NCBI RefSeq assembly: GCF_963668665.1
Contig: NZ_OY764902.1
Span: 1,615,501-1,679,500 of the forward strand
Source: an uncultured Anaeromusa sp.
Lineage (GTDB): Bacteria; Bacillota; Negativicutes; Anaeromusales; Anaeromusaceae
Length of the DNA: 64,000 bases
Direction: 5' to 3'
Both the position numbers and the translations under genes were made by a program. This document shows positions 1-8,115 of this stretch, piece after piece; position 1 is the first letter of the stretch; each line of letters opens with the position of its first letter. The notes beneath the pieces were generated by a model. That model did not search any database and had not been told where the DNA came from. It saw nothing but the letters and a program-made list of their open reading frames with translations.

Positions 1-543
1 AGGCCAGATGCGGAAAACCGGCACGCCGAGTTCTTTGAGCTTTTCATAGGTAGCTAGGTAGCAGGTGACGGCAATATGGCTTTTGCCGCTTTGCCAAAGC
101 TGGTAATGGTAGTCTGCCAGTTCGGCGGCGGTGACAATATCTTCGGTTTCGTGCAGAAACAGCTTTGGCAGAGGCATGTTGGCGTCCAGGAAGGTTTCTT
201 CGATTTCCTGGCGGTTGAAGGTGTCAAAGCTGATGCTGTCTATTTCTAGATGGGCCATATGGGTGATCTGCAGCAGCGCTCGGTAGAGGCTGGAGCCGAT
301 ATGCGGAATATAGAAGCAGGGAATGTTTAGGCCGAGGCGCTGCGCATGCTTATAAGGAGAAATGCCGGAGAAAAGCCAGAAGTCGAACTCCTCCAAATGC
401 TGACGGACAATGTCAGGCACTTCGGCGGCGTTTTGGTAGACAAAAGGAGTGGACACGATTTGGTCCTTCCATTCTAAAGCGACAGGATAGGTTAAAGCGA
501 CCGAGTCGGCGGGGCCGACCAGAGCCAGGCGAAGTTTTTCCAT
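1..543 (-). CDS. Conserved protein of unknown function, C-terminal part missing (window edge)
   Basis: An open frame of 181 codons runs from an ATG at 543 off the left end of the window. An AGAGG ribosome binding site lies about 7 bases upstream. The visible part begins MEKLRLALVGPADSV, and the stretches LFSGISPYKHAQ, IPHIGSSLYRALLQ and SISFDTFNRQEIEETF look like a soluble alpha/beta protein with no signal peptide or membrane segment. I recognise a conserved Firmicutes family, possibly of regulatory or ligand-binding type, but I cannot name a function. It lies 79 bases downstream of the terminator of the small RNA at 622-742, on the same strand. Read-through of that terminator could therefore feed this gene. 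Confidence 0.75.
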   Translation of the reverse strand, partial: MEKLRLALVGPADSVALTYPVALEWKDQIVSTPFVYQNAAEVPDIVRQHLEEFDFWLFSGISPYKHAQRLGLNIPCFYIPHIGSSLYRALLQITHMAHLEIDSISFDTFNRQEIEETFLDANMPLPKLFLHETEDIVTAAELADYHYQLWQSGKSHIAVTCYLATYEKLKELGVPVFRIWP

Positions 544-621
544 GAATGATACCTCTATTCTTTAGCCAATGTTGGATTACTTCTTGATTTAATACGTATT
601 CGCCTTTAACTCTAAAATTCC

Positions 622-742
622 TGTAAAAAAAAGACCCACCGGCGTGTTGGCGGTGGGGAGCAAGACTCGCTGCCGGGGCTGCAGTCGGAGAACTGCAGCT
701 AGAGAGGGTGCTGCACAGGGGGCGCAGCAAACCAGCGAGTAT
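622..742 (-). ncRNA. Small structured RNA with its own promoter and terminator (RNA-1, unknown family)
   Basis: Read on the minus strand, the RNA opens with ACTCGCTG, which pairs with CAGCGAGT (plus positions 733-740 with 665-672) to close a three-way junction. The two inner hairpins are TGCTGC/GCAGCA (709-714 with 724-729) and an 8-bp GCTGCAGT/ACTGCAGC stem (678-685 with 692-699). The helix is followed at once by a terminator, CCCACCG/CGGTGGG plus an eight-T run (625-657). A promoter lies directly upstream. The loops are C-rich (GCCCCCT, CCCTCTC), as in sRNAs that pair with Shine-Dalgarno sequences. It may be a stand-alone sRNA or a leader of the gene at 1-543. The family is not recognised. 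Confidence 0.65.
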
Positions 743-746
743 CTTT

Positions 747-775
747 ATCATACGGTAGAAGCAGGGAAGCGGCAA
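747..775 (-). promoter_or_regulatory. Sigma-A type promoter for RNA-1
   Basis: On the minus strand a -35 TTGCCG (770-775) and a -10 TATGAT (747-752) are separated by exactly 17 bases. The predicted start lies near 741, just where the closing helix of the structured RNA begins. Confidence 0.6.
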
Positions 776-805
776 TGGACATCGTTGCACCATGATAGAA
801 AGATG

Positions 806-3073
806 CTAACCATTCAACAACGACGGAGGAGGGGAGAAGGCTAAGGCTTCTTCCGCTGGGAGCGGTTTGGCGAGAAGATAGCCTTGAATCAAATCGCAGC
901 CCATGGCGTAGAGGCGCTGGAACTGTTCTTCGGTTTCTACTCCTTCCGCGACAACGGAGAGATTCATATCGTGCGCCAGACGAATCATGGCGCGGACAAT
1001 CGCCTGATTTTGCTCGGTGTGGTGTTTGTGTAGAAAAGTTTTATCCAGTTTCAGGCGGTCAATGGGCAACTGATTGAGATAGGTCAAAGACGAATAGCCA
1101 GTGCCAAAATCGTCCAGGGAAATGCTCAGGCCTATTTCACGCAGCTCTTGCAGCTTTAAGACATGCTCGTCAAAGGATTCCATGAGAATGGATTCGGTCA
1201 ATTCCAGCTCCAGCCATTCAGGAGGAATGTTTTCTTCCGCTAAAATGCGCCGGACCCGCTGGGTAAAATCGGTCTGCATCAGCTGGCGGCCGGAAATGTT
1301 GACAGCGACCCGGATGGGAGGTTCTAGCGGCGAGCGCTGCCGTAAGAAGCGGCAGGCGCTGCGCAGCACCCATTCGCCGATAGGCAGAATCAAGCCTGTT
1401 TCCTCGGCGAGGGGAATGAACTCCAGCGGCGAGACTAGGCCGCGTTCAGGATGCTGCCAGCGGATGAGGGCTTCAAAGGCGGTGATGTGGCCGCTGGGAA
1501 GATCCAACTGGGGTTGAAAATAAAGAAGAAACTGCCTGGCGGCCAAAGCTTGATGCAACTGGCTTTCCAGCTGAATGCGCCGGATCATGGCCTCTTGCAT
1601 GGCAGGCTCGTAAAGACGCCAGGTTTTTTTACCGGCGCTCTTGGCGCGATTGAGCGCGGTGTCGGCGTTGCGCAGCACATCGTCTGCAGACAGGTCGTTG
1701 CTTAGGGGGCATATGCCCAGGCTGGCCGACAGCGGCAAAGAGGTGCCGCGCACCATGAGCGGGCGGCTGCAAAGGTCTAGAATGCGCTGCGCCCATTCAT
1801 CCGCTTCGCGGGTTGTTAACGGGCCAAGCAAAACCGTAAATTCATCGCCCCCCAGACGGGCGGTCATGGTTTCGGCAGGCAGCATACTTTGCAGGCGGTG
1901 CGTTATTTCCAGCAGTACGTCGTCGCCACAGGCATGGCCCCAGGAATTGTTAATGAACTTGAAATTGTCCAGGTCAAAAAGAAAAAGAGTGTGCCGTTTT
2001 TCGCCGCTCTGCTGCGGCAGCAGCTCCGTTAACTTTTCCAGAAGGCTGGCGCGGTTAGGCAGGTTGGTCAGCGTATCATGGTAGGCCATGTGGCGGATGC
2101 GCTCTTCCTGCTTTTTGCGGGACGTAACGTCGGTATAGGAGCCGCACATGCGCAGAGGTTTATCTTGCTCGTCAAAGAGCGCCTTGCCCCGTTCTTGGAT
2201 CCAGCAATAGCGGCCATTAGGCAGGCGAAAGCGGTATTCGACGGAAAAATAAGAGCTTTCCTTTAGTAAATGCTGCCGCATAGCCTGACGCCGTCCTGGC
2301 AGATCTTCGGGATGAATGTGTTGCAGCCAGCGTTGGATGCTGTCTTCATAGGCTATGGAAGGGAAGCCGATGCGCTCCGCCCAATGCGGTGAGACAACTA
2401 CTTGCTTGCGCACGAGGTCCCAATCCCAGATGGCGTCGTTGGAGCCGGCCATAGCCAAACGGTAGCGATCTTCGCTTTCACGCAGCGATGCTTGGCTGGT
2501 TTCGAGCTCGCGAATCTTCGACTTTAGTTCCTCTTCGGCTTGCGACAATTGGCCATAGAGCGATTCCAGCTCTTCATAATTGGCCTGCAGCTCTTCATAT
2601 ACGTCGGAAAGGTGCTGCTTGTCCTGCTTGTGCCGGGTGATGTCCCTGGCGACGATGACCAGCACGTCTTGGGTGGGCAGTTGTACCCAGGTAAGAGTAA
2701 TTTCCACCGGTACTTCTTTGTTGCCGCAGCATTGCAGCAGACATTCCTGGGTTTTGGCGATTAATTCCACCGGCGTGTCCGGCGTCATGCCCTCGGGCAA
2801 TTCCAAATGCAGCCAGTTTTGGATAGGAGCGCCTACAACCTCCTGCGCGCCGGCGCAATTTCGGGCGGCGGCGTTAGCGTCAAGGATGCGGTGGGTGGCG
2901 CGATCCACAAGGAAAATAGCGTCATGGGCTTGGTCAAGGAGCAGACGAAAACGCTCCAGATCGGCCATGCGAGCCTGCAGTTCGGGGTAATAGTTTTTGC
3001 GCAGCGAGTCTTCACCTAAGCCGATCAACAGCTCGCGGGTGAATTTGCTGTGGTCTTCAGAGCGCCTGTTCAT
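806..3073 (-). CDS. PAS-PAS-GGDEF-EAL cyclic-di-GMP signalling protein
   Basis: Soluble 755-residue sensor. A PAS domain at about 36-148 is followed by a coiled coil (150-200, rich in EEL repeats), a second PAS at 200-320 with a C-terminal PAC-like segment, a GGDEF domain (330-490) and an EAL domain (500-745). The GGDEF signature is intact at 408-412 (RLGGDEF), so cyclase activity is possible. No RxxD inhibitory site is visible at the usual place just upstream. The EAL domain keeps EAL (534-536), DDFGTGYSS and EGVET, so phosphodiesterase activity is also plausible. The gene starts inside the end of the alcohol dehydrogenase gene (17-base overlap, GGAGG site), so the two are probably cotranscribed. 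The PAS ligand is unknown, and whether it makes or degrades c-di-GMP cannot be told from sequence. Confidence 0.93.
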   Translation of the reverse strand: MNRRSEDHSKFTRELLIGLGEDSLRKNYYPELQARMADLERFRLLLDQAHDAIFLVDRATHRILDANAAARNCAGAQEVVGAPIQNWLHLELPEGMTPDTPVELIAKTQECLLQCCGNKEVPVEITLTWVQLPTQDVLVIVARDITRHKQDKQHLSDVYEELQANYEELESLYGQLSQAEEELKSKIRELETSQASLRESEDRYRLAMAGSNDAIWDWDLVRKQVVVSPHWAERIGFPSIAYEDSIQRWLQHIHPEDLPGRRQAMRQHLLKESSYFSVEYRFRLPNGRYCWIQERGKALFDEQDKPLRMCGSYTDVTSRKKQEERIRHMAYHDTLTNLPNRASLLEKLTELLPQQSGEKRHTLFLFDLDNFKFINNSWGHACGDDVLLEITHRLQSMLPAETMTARLGGDEFTVLLGPLTTREADEWAQRILDLCSRPLMVRGTSLPLSASLGICPLSNDLSADDVLRNADTALNRAKSAGKKTWRLYEPAMQEAMIRRIQLESQLHQALAARQFLLYFQPQLDLPSGHITAFEALIRWQHPERGLVSPLEFIPLAEETGLILPIGEWVLRSACRFLRQRSPLEPPIRVAVNISGRQLMQTDFTQRVRRILAEENIPPEWLELELTESILMESFDEHVLKLQELREIGLSISLDDFGTGYSSLTYLNQLPIDRLKLDKTFLHKHHTEQNQAIVRAMIRLAHDMNLSVVAEGVETEEQFQRLYAMGCDLIQGYLLAKPLPAEEALAFSPPPSLLNG

Positions 3074-4241
3074 AAATAGCCTCCAATTCTTCCACCGTCA
3101 AATCACGGGGGTTGGTAGCAAGGCAGGCGTCATTGCTGGCATGTTCGGCTAAAAGGGGCAAGTGCTCTTTTTGTACGCCTAAGTCGCCCAAAGTGCGACT
3201 GACGCCTAGTTGACGGCGCAGGTCTTCGAGGTAGTTGCAGAGAAGATGGCCGCTCTCTAGGGGAGATAGGTCGGCTACAGGAAGCTGCAAAGCCAGGGCG
3301 ATCTGTTGGTAGCGTTCCGGGCAGACTTTCATGTTGCTGCGAATGACCGGCGCTAATAAAATGGCGTTGCATTCGCCATGAGGCAGGTCTAAAAAACCCC
3401 CTAGGCTGTGAGCCATGGCGTGGACCGCTCCCAAGATCGCGTTGGAAAAAGCCAGGCCGGCTTCCAGGCTGGCCAAAAGCATTTGGCTGCGAGCTACAAG
3501 GTTATTTGGTTCCGCCCAGGCGGTGGGCAGCGACAGACCAATCAAGCGGATGGCTTCTAAGGCGTGCAGATCGGTGACCGGGGAACTGGCGTTGGAAACA
3601 TAGGCTTCAATAGCATGGGTCAGCGCATCCAGGCCGGTGCAGGCGGTTAGCTCCGGGGGCATGGTGACGGTGAGTTCCGGGTCGATCAAGGCGGCGTCGG
3701 GCACGACGGCCTTGCTGACAATAGCGATTTTGGTGCGACGTTTTTCGGCCATAATAATGGCAAATTGAGAAACTTCTGAGGCCGTGCCGCTGGTGGTGGG
3801 CAGGCATAAAAGAGGCGGCATGGGGCGTAAAATACGGTCTACTCCTTCAAAATCCAGCACATGGCCGCCGTTGGAGCTGACAATGCCGATGCCTTTGGCG
3901 CAGTCCATGACACTGCCGCCGCCAATGGCGACGATGGTGTTACAGTGTTCCTGGTGAAAAAGTCTGGCGCCTTCCATGGTTTCTTCCGAGCGGGGATTGG
4001 GCGTGATTTGATCAAAAAGCACGCTTTCCAAGCCAGCTGCGGTCAAAAGCTGGCGCATTTCTTGAATCCAGAGCGTATGCTCCCGGAGAAACTTGTCGGT
4101 CACCAAGAGAACTTTGCGGGCGCCGCAGTTTTTGGCGTAACGCCCAACAAGCTTGCGGGCGCCTAGACCGAAAATAAATTCCGGCGCGACAAATTTGCGC
4201 AGCTCCAACAGGGATCGCGTGTCTTGGTTCATGGCGGCCAA
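3057..4241 (-). CDS. Iron-containing alcohol dehydrogenase, ErcA-like
   Basis: A 394-residue group III (iron-type) alcohol dehydrogenase. It has the N-terminal nucleotide-binding half with AIGGGSVMDCAKG and the metal-binding C-terminal half with the His-rich segments TGLDALTHAIEAY, GAVHAMAHSLGG and LPHGECNAI. The start ELRKFVAPEFIFGLGA and the C-terminal NPRDLTVEELEAIYEQAL resemble the ErcA-like subgroup, whose members are often encoded next to PAS-containing sensors (established for Pseudomonas ErcA/ErcS). Here the neighbour is a PAS-GGDEF-EAL protein. An AAGGAGG site precedes the ATG. Substrate is not deducible; it may work as a signal-generating or aldehyde/alcohol-interconverting enzyme. 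Confidence 0.9.
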   Translation of the reverse strand: MAAMNQDTRSLLELRKFVAPEFIFGLGARKLVGRYAKNCGARKVLLVTDKFLREHTLWIQEMRQLLTAAGLESVLFDQITPNPRSEETMEGARLFHQEHCNTIVAIGGGSVMDCAKGIGIVSSNGGHVLDFEGVDRILRPMPPLLCLPTTSGTASEVSQFAIIMAEKRRTKIAIVSKAVVPDAALIDPELTVTMPPELTACTGLDALTHAIEAYVSNASSPVTDLHALEAIRLIGLSLPTAWAEPNNLVARSQMLLASLEAGLAFSNAILGAVHAMAHSLGGFLDLPHGECNAILLAPVIRSNMKVCPERYQQIALALQLPVADLSPLESGHLLCNYLEDLRRQLGVSRTLGDLGVQKEHLPLLAEHASNDACLATNPRDLTVEELEAIYEQAL

Positions 4242-4261
4242 CCTCCTTGACTATATAAAAT

Positions 4262-4297
4262 AAGGAAACACTTCGACATGAGTCAAAGTGTTTCCTT
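4262..4297 (-). promoter_or_regulatory. Perfect inverted repeat in the leader of the alcohol dehydrogenase gene
   Basis: AAGGAAACACTT (4262-4273) and AAGTGTTTCCTT (4286-4297) form a 12-bp perfect hairpin, 21 bases upstream of the start codon at 4241. On the minus strand it is followed by TTATTTTAT, a weak U-rich tail. It could be an attenuator, the terminator of the upstream murQ transcript, or an operator. The sequence alone does not decide. Confidence 0.5.
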
Positions 4298-4340
4298 CGT
4301 AATTACAGAAAAATCAGAGAAAGTCTGCGGGTACGTGGGG

Positions 4341-4555
4341 ATTGAACAAGAGAACCGGAGTCGCGGGAGGGTATGCAGGAGAGGGGGTGGTTTACGCAGA
4401 GAGTAATAGAGGAAGTGCTAGAGAAAGGGCAAAGATATAATTTCGGGGAATTAAGGGAGCCTTAACCTTGCCGCCACAGCGGCGGAGGGATTCGAATCCT
4501 GTTAAAACCGAACCCTCAGTCATACCCTCTGATTCTCCCGTGACTCTTGTTCAAT
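4341..4555. repeat. MITE-like element with TTGAACAAGAG ends (copy a)
   Basis: Both ends of this 215-bp stretch carry a 35-base terminal sequence in inverted orientation. It begins ATTGAACAAGAG and ends GAGGGTATG, with a shuffled middle. The right end overlaps the stop codon of murQ (TGA inside ATTGAACA). The interior (4471-4497) carries GCCGCC..GGCGGAGGGATTC, which recurs near 61886-61912. No gene is seen between 4242 and 4550. Confidence 0.65.
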
Positions 4556-5480
4556 TTTCCGGTTTTTCATTCTCCTGTCCCAACTTTTGCAGCGCTTTGG
4601 CAACGAAGCCGCCGGCTTCTTCCAGGGCTAAGCGGGCTTTATTCGCATCGACGCCGCCCAGCAGCATGACGATGGCGGTTTTGGCGTGGCCATCGGCAGC
4701 GGCGATAGACGCTGCGACGGCTTCAGCAGCTTCGCCGGTAGCGGTTTGGACAATGCGGAGCACTCGCTGCCGCAGTTTTTTGTTGCTGGCCTTTACGTCG
4801 ACCATGAGATTGCCGTATACCTTGCCCAAAAGAATCATAGCCGTCGTGGAGAGCATGTTGAGCACCATCTTTTGGGCGCTGCCGGCTTTCATACGCGTCG
4901 AGCCGGTGATGACCTCAGGACCGGTGACTACGGTGATGGCAAGCTCCGCCGCTGCGCTGACCGGGGAATGAGGCGAACAGGACAATGCAACGGTGCGGCA
5001 GCCCAGAGCGCGGGCGTAGCCAAGAGCGCCCAGCACGTAGGGGGTTCGGCCGCTGGCGGCAATGCCGACAACAATGTCTTTGGCCGTAAGGTTTTTAACT
5101 TTGAGATCTTCTTCTCCTAGTTCTGGACGGTCTTCGGCGGCTTCCACGGAACGAAATACCGCAGAGGGACCGCCGGCGATAAGGCCTTGTATTTGCTCTG
5201 GGTCGGTGCCGTAGGTTGGCGGACATTCGCTGGCGTCAAGAATGCCCAGGCGTCCGCTGGTGCCGGCGCCTACGTAAAAGAGGCGGCCCCCTTGGGCGAG
5301 CGCTTCGGCAATCCACGTTGCGCCTTGAGCGATGGCTTCCAAGGCCGGGGCGATAGCCGCGGTGAGCGCGGCGTCTTCCTGGTGAATGCGGCGGACGATG
5401 TCGAGAGGCGTTAACTGATCGATGTCGGCGGTGGCGCGGTTTTGCTCCTCCGTAGCGAGTGCTTCTAGGGCGACGGTCAT
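4551..5480 (-). CDS. murQ: N-acetylmuramic acid 6-phosphate etherase
   Basis: A 309-residue SIS-domain enzyme that removes the lactyl ether from MurNAc-6-phosphate to give GlcNAc-6-phosphate and D-lactate during cell-wall recycling. The family signature GTSGRLGILDASECPPTYG is present near residue 75, and a second SIS motif, GIAASGRTPYVLGAL, near 145. Length matches the family. The start ATG overlaps the mupG stop (ATGA), so translation is coupled. The last residues (roughly GQENEKPEN) are encoded by, or directly next to, the inserted TTGAACA repeat, so the natural C-terminus may have been altered. Last gene of the murP-mupG-murQ operon. Confidence 0.97.
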   Translation of the reverse strand: MTVALEALATEEQNRATADIDQLTPLDIVRRIHQEDAALTAAIAPALEAIAQGATWIAEALAQGGRLFYVGAGTSGRLGILDASECPPTYGTDPEQIQGLIAGGPSAVFRSVEAAEDRPELGEEDLKVKNLTAKDIVVGIAASGRTPYVLGALGYARALGCRTVALSCSPHSPVSAAAELAITVVTGPEVITGSTRMKAGSAQKMVLNMLSTTAMILLGKVYGNLMVDVKASNKKLRQRVLRIVQTATGEAAEAVAASIAAADGHAKTAIVMLLGGVDANKARLALEEAGGFVAKALQKLGQENEKPEN

Positions 5481-6574
5481 GGCATACCTCCTGAAGAAAT
5501 TTCAAAAGCGAAGGACCTTCCCGGCTCGAGATAGTCGAGCAGGAAGAGTTCTGTCGGCTCAATATGGGCGACTACGTTGACTCGGGGGTCGGCAGGCAAA
5601 TCCTGCTGCACAATCTGCAGCTCCCCTTGATAGCGTCCGTAGCCGCTGTTGTCGATGGTGACGCAGCCTCTGGGGCGAGGCTGCGCCGGGCGAGGCGGCA
5701 CGTCTTCGGTGCAGAGACCGCGAGCTTCTTGCGAGCGGGCGCAGCCTGCGCCAGGATCGTGGCGATTGGTATGAGACGCATCCAGCAGGAGGCGTTCTAT
5801 GGGCGAAAGATCCGGCTCTAATTGAAGGCGCAGTGAAAGAAGCTGCGTCTCGACACGGCCCACAGCCAGCAGCTCTTCCTTGGTCGCCAAGGGATCGCCG
5901 AAGAAAATGCCTTGCACCAAGCCGCTGGCGGCCAGTTCTTTGGCGGCGGTCTGCGCCGGCAAGGTCCGGTGGGCTTCTAACGTGGGCAAACCGGCAAAGA
6001 GAGGCCCTCTTGGATTGTGCAAGGAGGGAACAAAAGCGGCTACTTCAATGCCCTGGGCTGCAAAGAGACGGCAGCGCTCGGCAAAAAGCTTCCAAGACAG
6101 GCCGGTTTCGGGACGAGGATAATAGTTGTGACTGCTTTGCAGGCGAGAAGCATAGACTCCGTTATCCAAGAGCTGCTGCAAATCCGCTGCGGTAGTTGTG
6201 CTGGTATTAAGGCAAATAGACCACTGCTGTTCATGCGTAAGGCGCACAATGTCGGCGCAGGTGAAGCCGTCGTCCAGGCGCAAGGCCGCTAGTCCCAAAC
6301 GAGCTAAGGCGGCGGTGTTTTGCAGCGAGCCTCCGAAAAAGCGGAAGGTGCGCGGCGAAATGTCGGCGGTAACGGCAAAATCCAGTTCTGTGGCTTTCGC
6401 CAGAAGGGCGTCTAGTTCCGAAAGCAGCGTCTTGTTGTTGGCCTCCGGTATATGGAGGGATGTGAAAAGTTCGCTGAAGCCCGCTGCTTTGGCGTTTTCC
6501 AGGTACGTTAAGCTGTCCGCGAGGGGGTGCCCCATGCCGGCAAAAAGAGAAATGCCTTTTTTTATCTTCTTCAT
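5477..6574 (-). CDS. mupG: 6-phospho-N-acetylmuramidase, MupG family (DUF871)
   Basis: A 365-residue protein of the family formerly called DUF871: an N-terminal TIM barrel (begins KKGISLFAGMGHPLADSL; FTSLHIPE; DISPRT; LRLDDGF; SSHNYYPRPETGLS) and a smaller C-terminal beta domain (DNSGYGRYQGELQI). In Staphylococcus aureus MupG hydrolyses MurNAc-6-phosphate-GlcNAc produced by the MurP phosphotransferase system, and MurQ acts next. The same three functions are adjacent here, which supports the assignment. The gene overlaps both neighbours by ATGA. Cytoplasmic; no signal peptide. Confidence 0.9.
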   Translation of the reverse strand: MKKIKKGISLFAGMGHPLADSLTYLENAKAAGFSELFTSLHIPEANNKTLLSELDALLAKATELDFAVTADISPRTFRFFGGSLQNTAALARLGLAALRLDDGFTCADIVRLTHEQQWSICLNTSTTTAADLQQLLDNGVYASRLQSSHNYYPRPETGLSWKLFAERCRLFAAQGIEVAAFVPSLHNPRGPLFAGLPTLEAHRTLPAQTAAKELAASGLVQGIFFGDPLATKEELLAVGRVETQLLSLRLQLEPDLSPIERLLLDASHTNRHDPGAGCARSQEARGLCTEDVPPRPAQPRPRGCVTIDNSGYGRYQGELQIVQQDLPADPRVNVVAHIEPTELFLLDYLEPGRSFAFEISSGGMP

Positions 6575-7953
6575 GCTCCTGCCTCCTCGGACGTTTCTAC
6601 GAGGTCTTCAAAGCCGACGAGCCAAGTGGCGCAAAAACCGCAGATATAGGCGATAACTAGGCCCAGTAGATAATGCAGCAGACTGGCCGGCTGGATGAGA
6701 AAGGCCAGAGGCAAGCCGGATACGCCCATGGAAATGGAAGCCGTATGCATGGCCGCCTGATAGGCTCCGCCGCAGGCCGCGCCGAGGCAAGCGGTGAAAA
6801 AAGGGCGTCCTAAGGGCAGGGTAACGCCGAAAATCAGCGGCTCACCAATGCCCAAGAGACCGACAGGCAAGGCGCTTTTAATGATGTGCCGCAGGCGGGT
6901 GTTTTTGGTTTTTAGGTAGACTGCCAAGGACGCCCCTACTTGGCCAGCGCCGCCCATGGCGAGGATGGGGAGCAGCGGATTTTCGTGGAGCGTGTTGAGA
7001 AACTCCATGTGAATGGGCGTAAGGCCTTGGTGCAAGCCGGTCATGACGATAGGCAAGATGGTTCCGGCGAGCACAAAACCGGCAAAACCGCCGCCGTCCT
7101 GAAGCAAAACTTTGAAAGCAAAAACAATGGTGTCTGATAAAAAACCGCCTAAGGGCTGGAGTACATAGTAAGTAGCTAAAGCGCCCACAAGCAGTGTCAG
7201 CGTAGGGGTGACAATGATGTCCAGCGCGTTGGGCACGTAGCGGCGCAGATGCCGCTCCAGCCAGGCCATAAAGCAGGCTACCAGAAGAACGCCGATGACG
7301 CCGCCGCGGCCAGGCACTAAAGCCTCGCCTCCTAAGTGAATGGAAGCGATGGCTGGGTTAATGAGCAAAACCCCGGCTAAACCTCCGAGAGCGGGTGTGC
7401 CGCCGAATTCCTTGGCGGCGTTGAAGCCGATGAAGATGGATAGATAGGCGAAAAGACCCCAGCCGGTGACGGAAAGCAGTGTCGCCAGCTCATGCTCCGG
7501 CGGCAGGCCCAGACGGATGGAAAGATTGGTCAAGCCTGCGACCATGCCGGAAGCGACAATCGCAGGAATGAGCGGGATGAAAATGCCGGCGAGGCGGCGC
7601 AGCAGCAGCTTGAAGGGCGTACGGTTTTTTTCGTCGAGAGCGGCCTTACGTGTGCGGGCTTCAGTAAGGGGTTCTGGCTGCTGGGGGGAGGCTGGTTTTT
7701 GCTGCAGTATCTGAAGATGGGCGGTTACTTTATTGACAACTCCGGGGCCCAGGACGATCTGACAGCGGCCTTCTGCGCCCAGCAAGCCCAGCACACCCGG
7801 GAGGTTTTTTATTTTTTCCTTGTCTACCTTTGTTTCGTCAGCGACAGTGATGCGCAGACGGGTCATGCAGTGCGCGATGGAAAGCAGGTTGTCCGCGCCT
7901 CCTAAGAGGGGCAGCAACGCGGCGGCAAGTTGTTGTTCTTTATCGGCGGTCAT
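6571..7953 (-). CDS. murP: PTS IIBC component for MurNAc / MurNAc-GlcNAc (MurP-like)
   Basis: A 460-residue permease. The N-terminal EIIB domain (1-85) has the phosphorylated cysteine in AHCMTRLRI (Cys29). A linker follows, then the EIIC membrane domain (about 115-450) with GLTPIHMEF and the GIGEPLIFGVTLPL motif. There is no EIIA domain, as in other MurP-type permeases, which borrow a general glucose-type EIIA. The specificity call rests mainly on the coupled mupG and murQ genes. An AAGGAG ribosome site precedes the ATG. No adjacent MurR/MupR-type regulator was found in the window. Confidence 0.88.
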   Translation of the reverse strand: MTADKEQQLAAALLPLLGGADNLLSIAHCMTRLRITVADETKVDKEKIKNLPGVLGLLGAEGRCQIVLGPGVVNKVTAHLQILQQKPASPQQPEPLTEARTRKAALDEKNRTPFKLLLRRLAGIFIPLIPAIVASGMVAGLTNLSIRLGLPPEHELATLLSVTGWGLFAYLSIFIGFNAAKEFGGTPALGGLAGVLLINPAIASIHLGGEALVPGRGGVIGVLLVACFMAWLERHLRRYVPNALDIIVTPTLTLLVGALATYYVLQPLGGFLSDTIVFAFKVLLQDGGGFAGFVLAGTILPIVMTGLHQGLTPIHMEFLNTLHENPLLPILAMGGAGQVGASLAVYLKTKNTRLRHIIKSALPVGLLGIGEPLIFGVTLPLGRPFFTACLGAACGGAYQAAMHTASISMGVSGLPLAFLIQPASLLHYLLGLVIAYICGFCATWLVGFEDLVETSEEAGA

Positions 7954-8115
7954 GCAATATCTCCTTAGCTTGCGTAGATTTAAAATAAGACCTTAACTTT
8001 CATTCGCCGCGCAGGAGCTGATTCCTGTTTCTTCGTGCCGAGGAGCAGGAAGTTGGCAAAAGAGCAACGAACAAGAAAAAAGAAATAAAGTTAGTATTAA
8101 GAGGAGGATGTATTC

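Noticed and set aside
1101..1705. Plus-strand open frames over the GGDEF-EAL gene
   Set aside because: Antisense shadows of a well-supported minus-strand gene.
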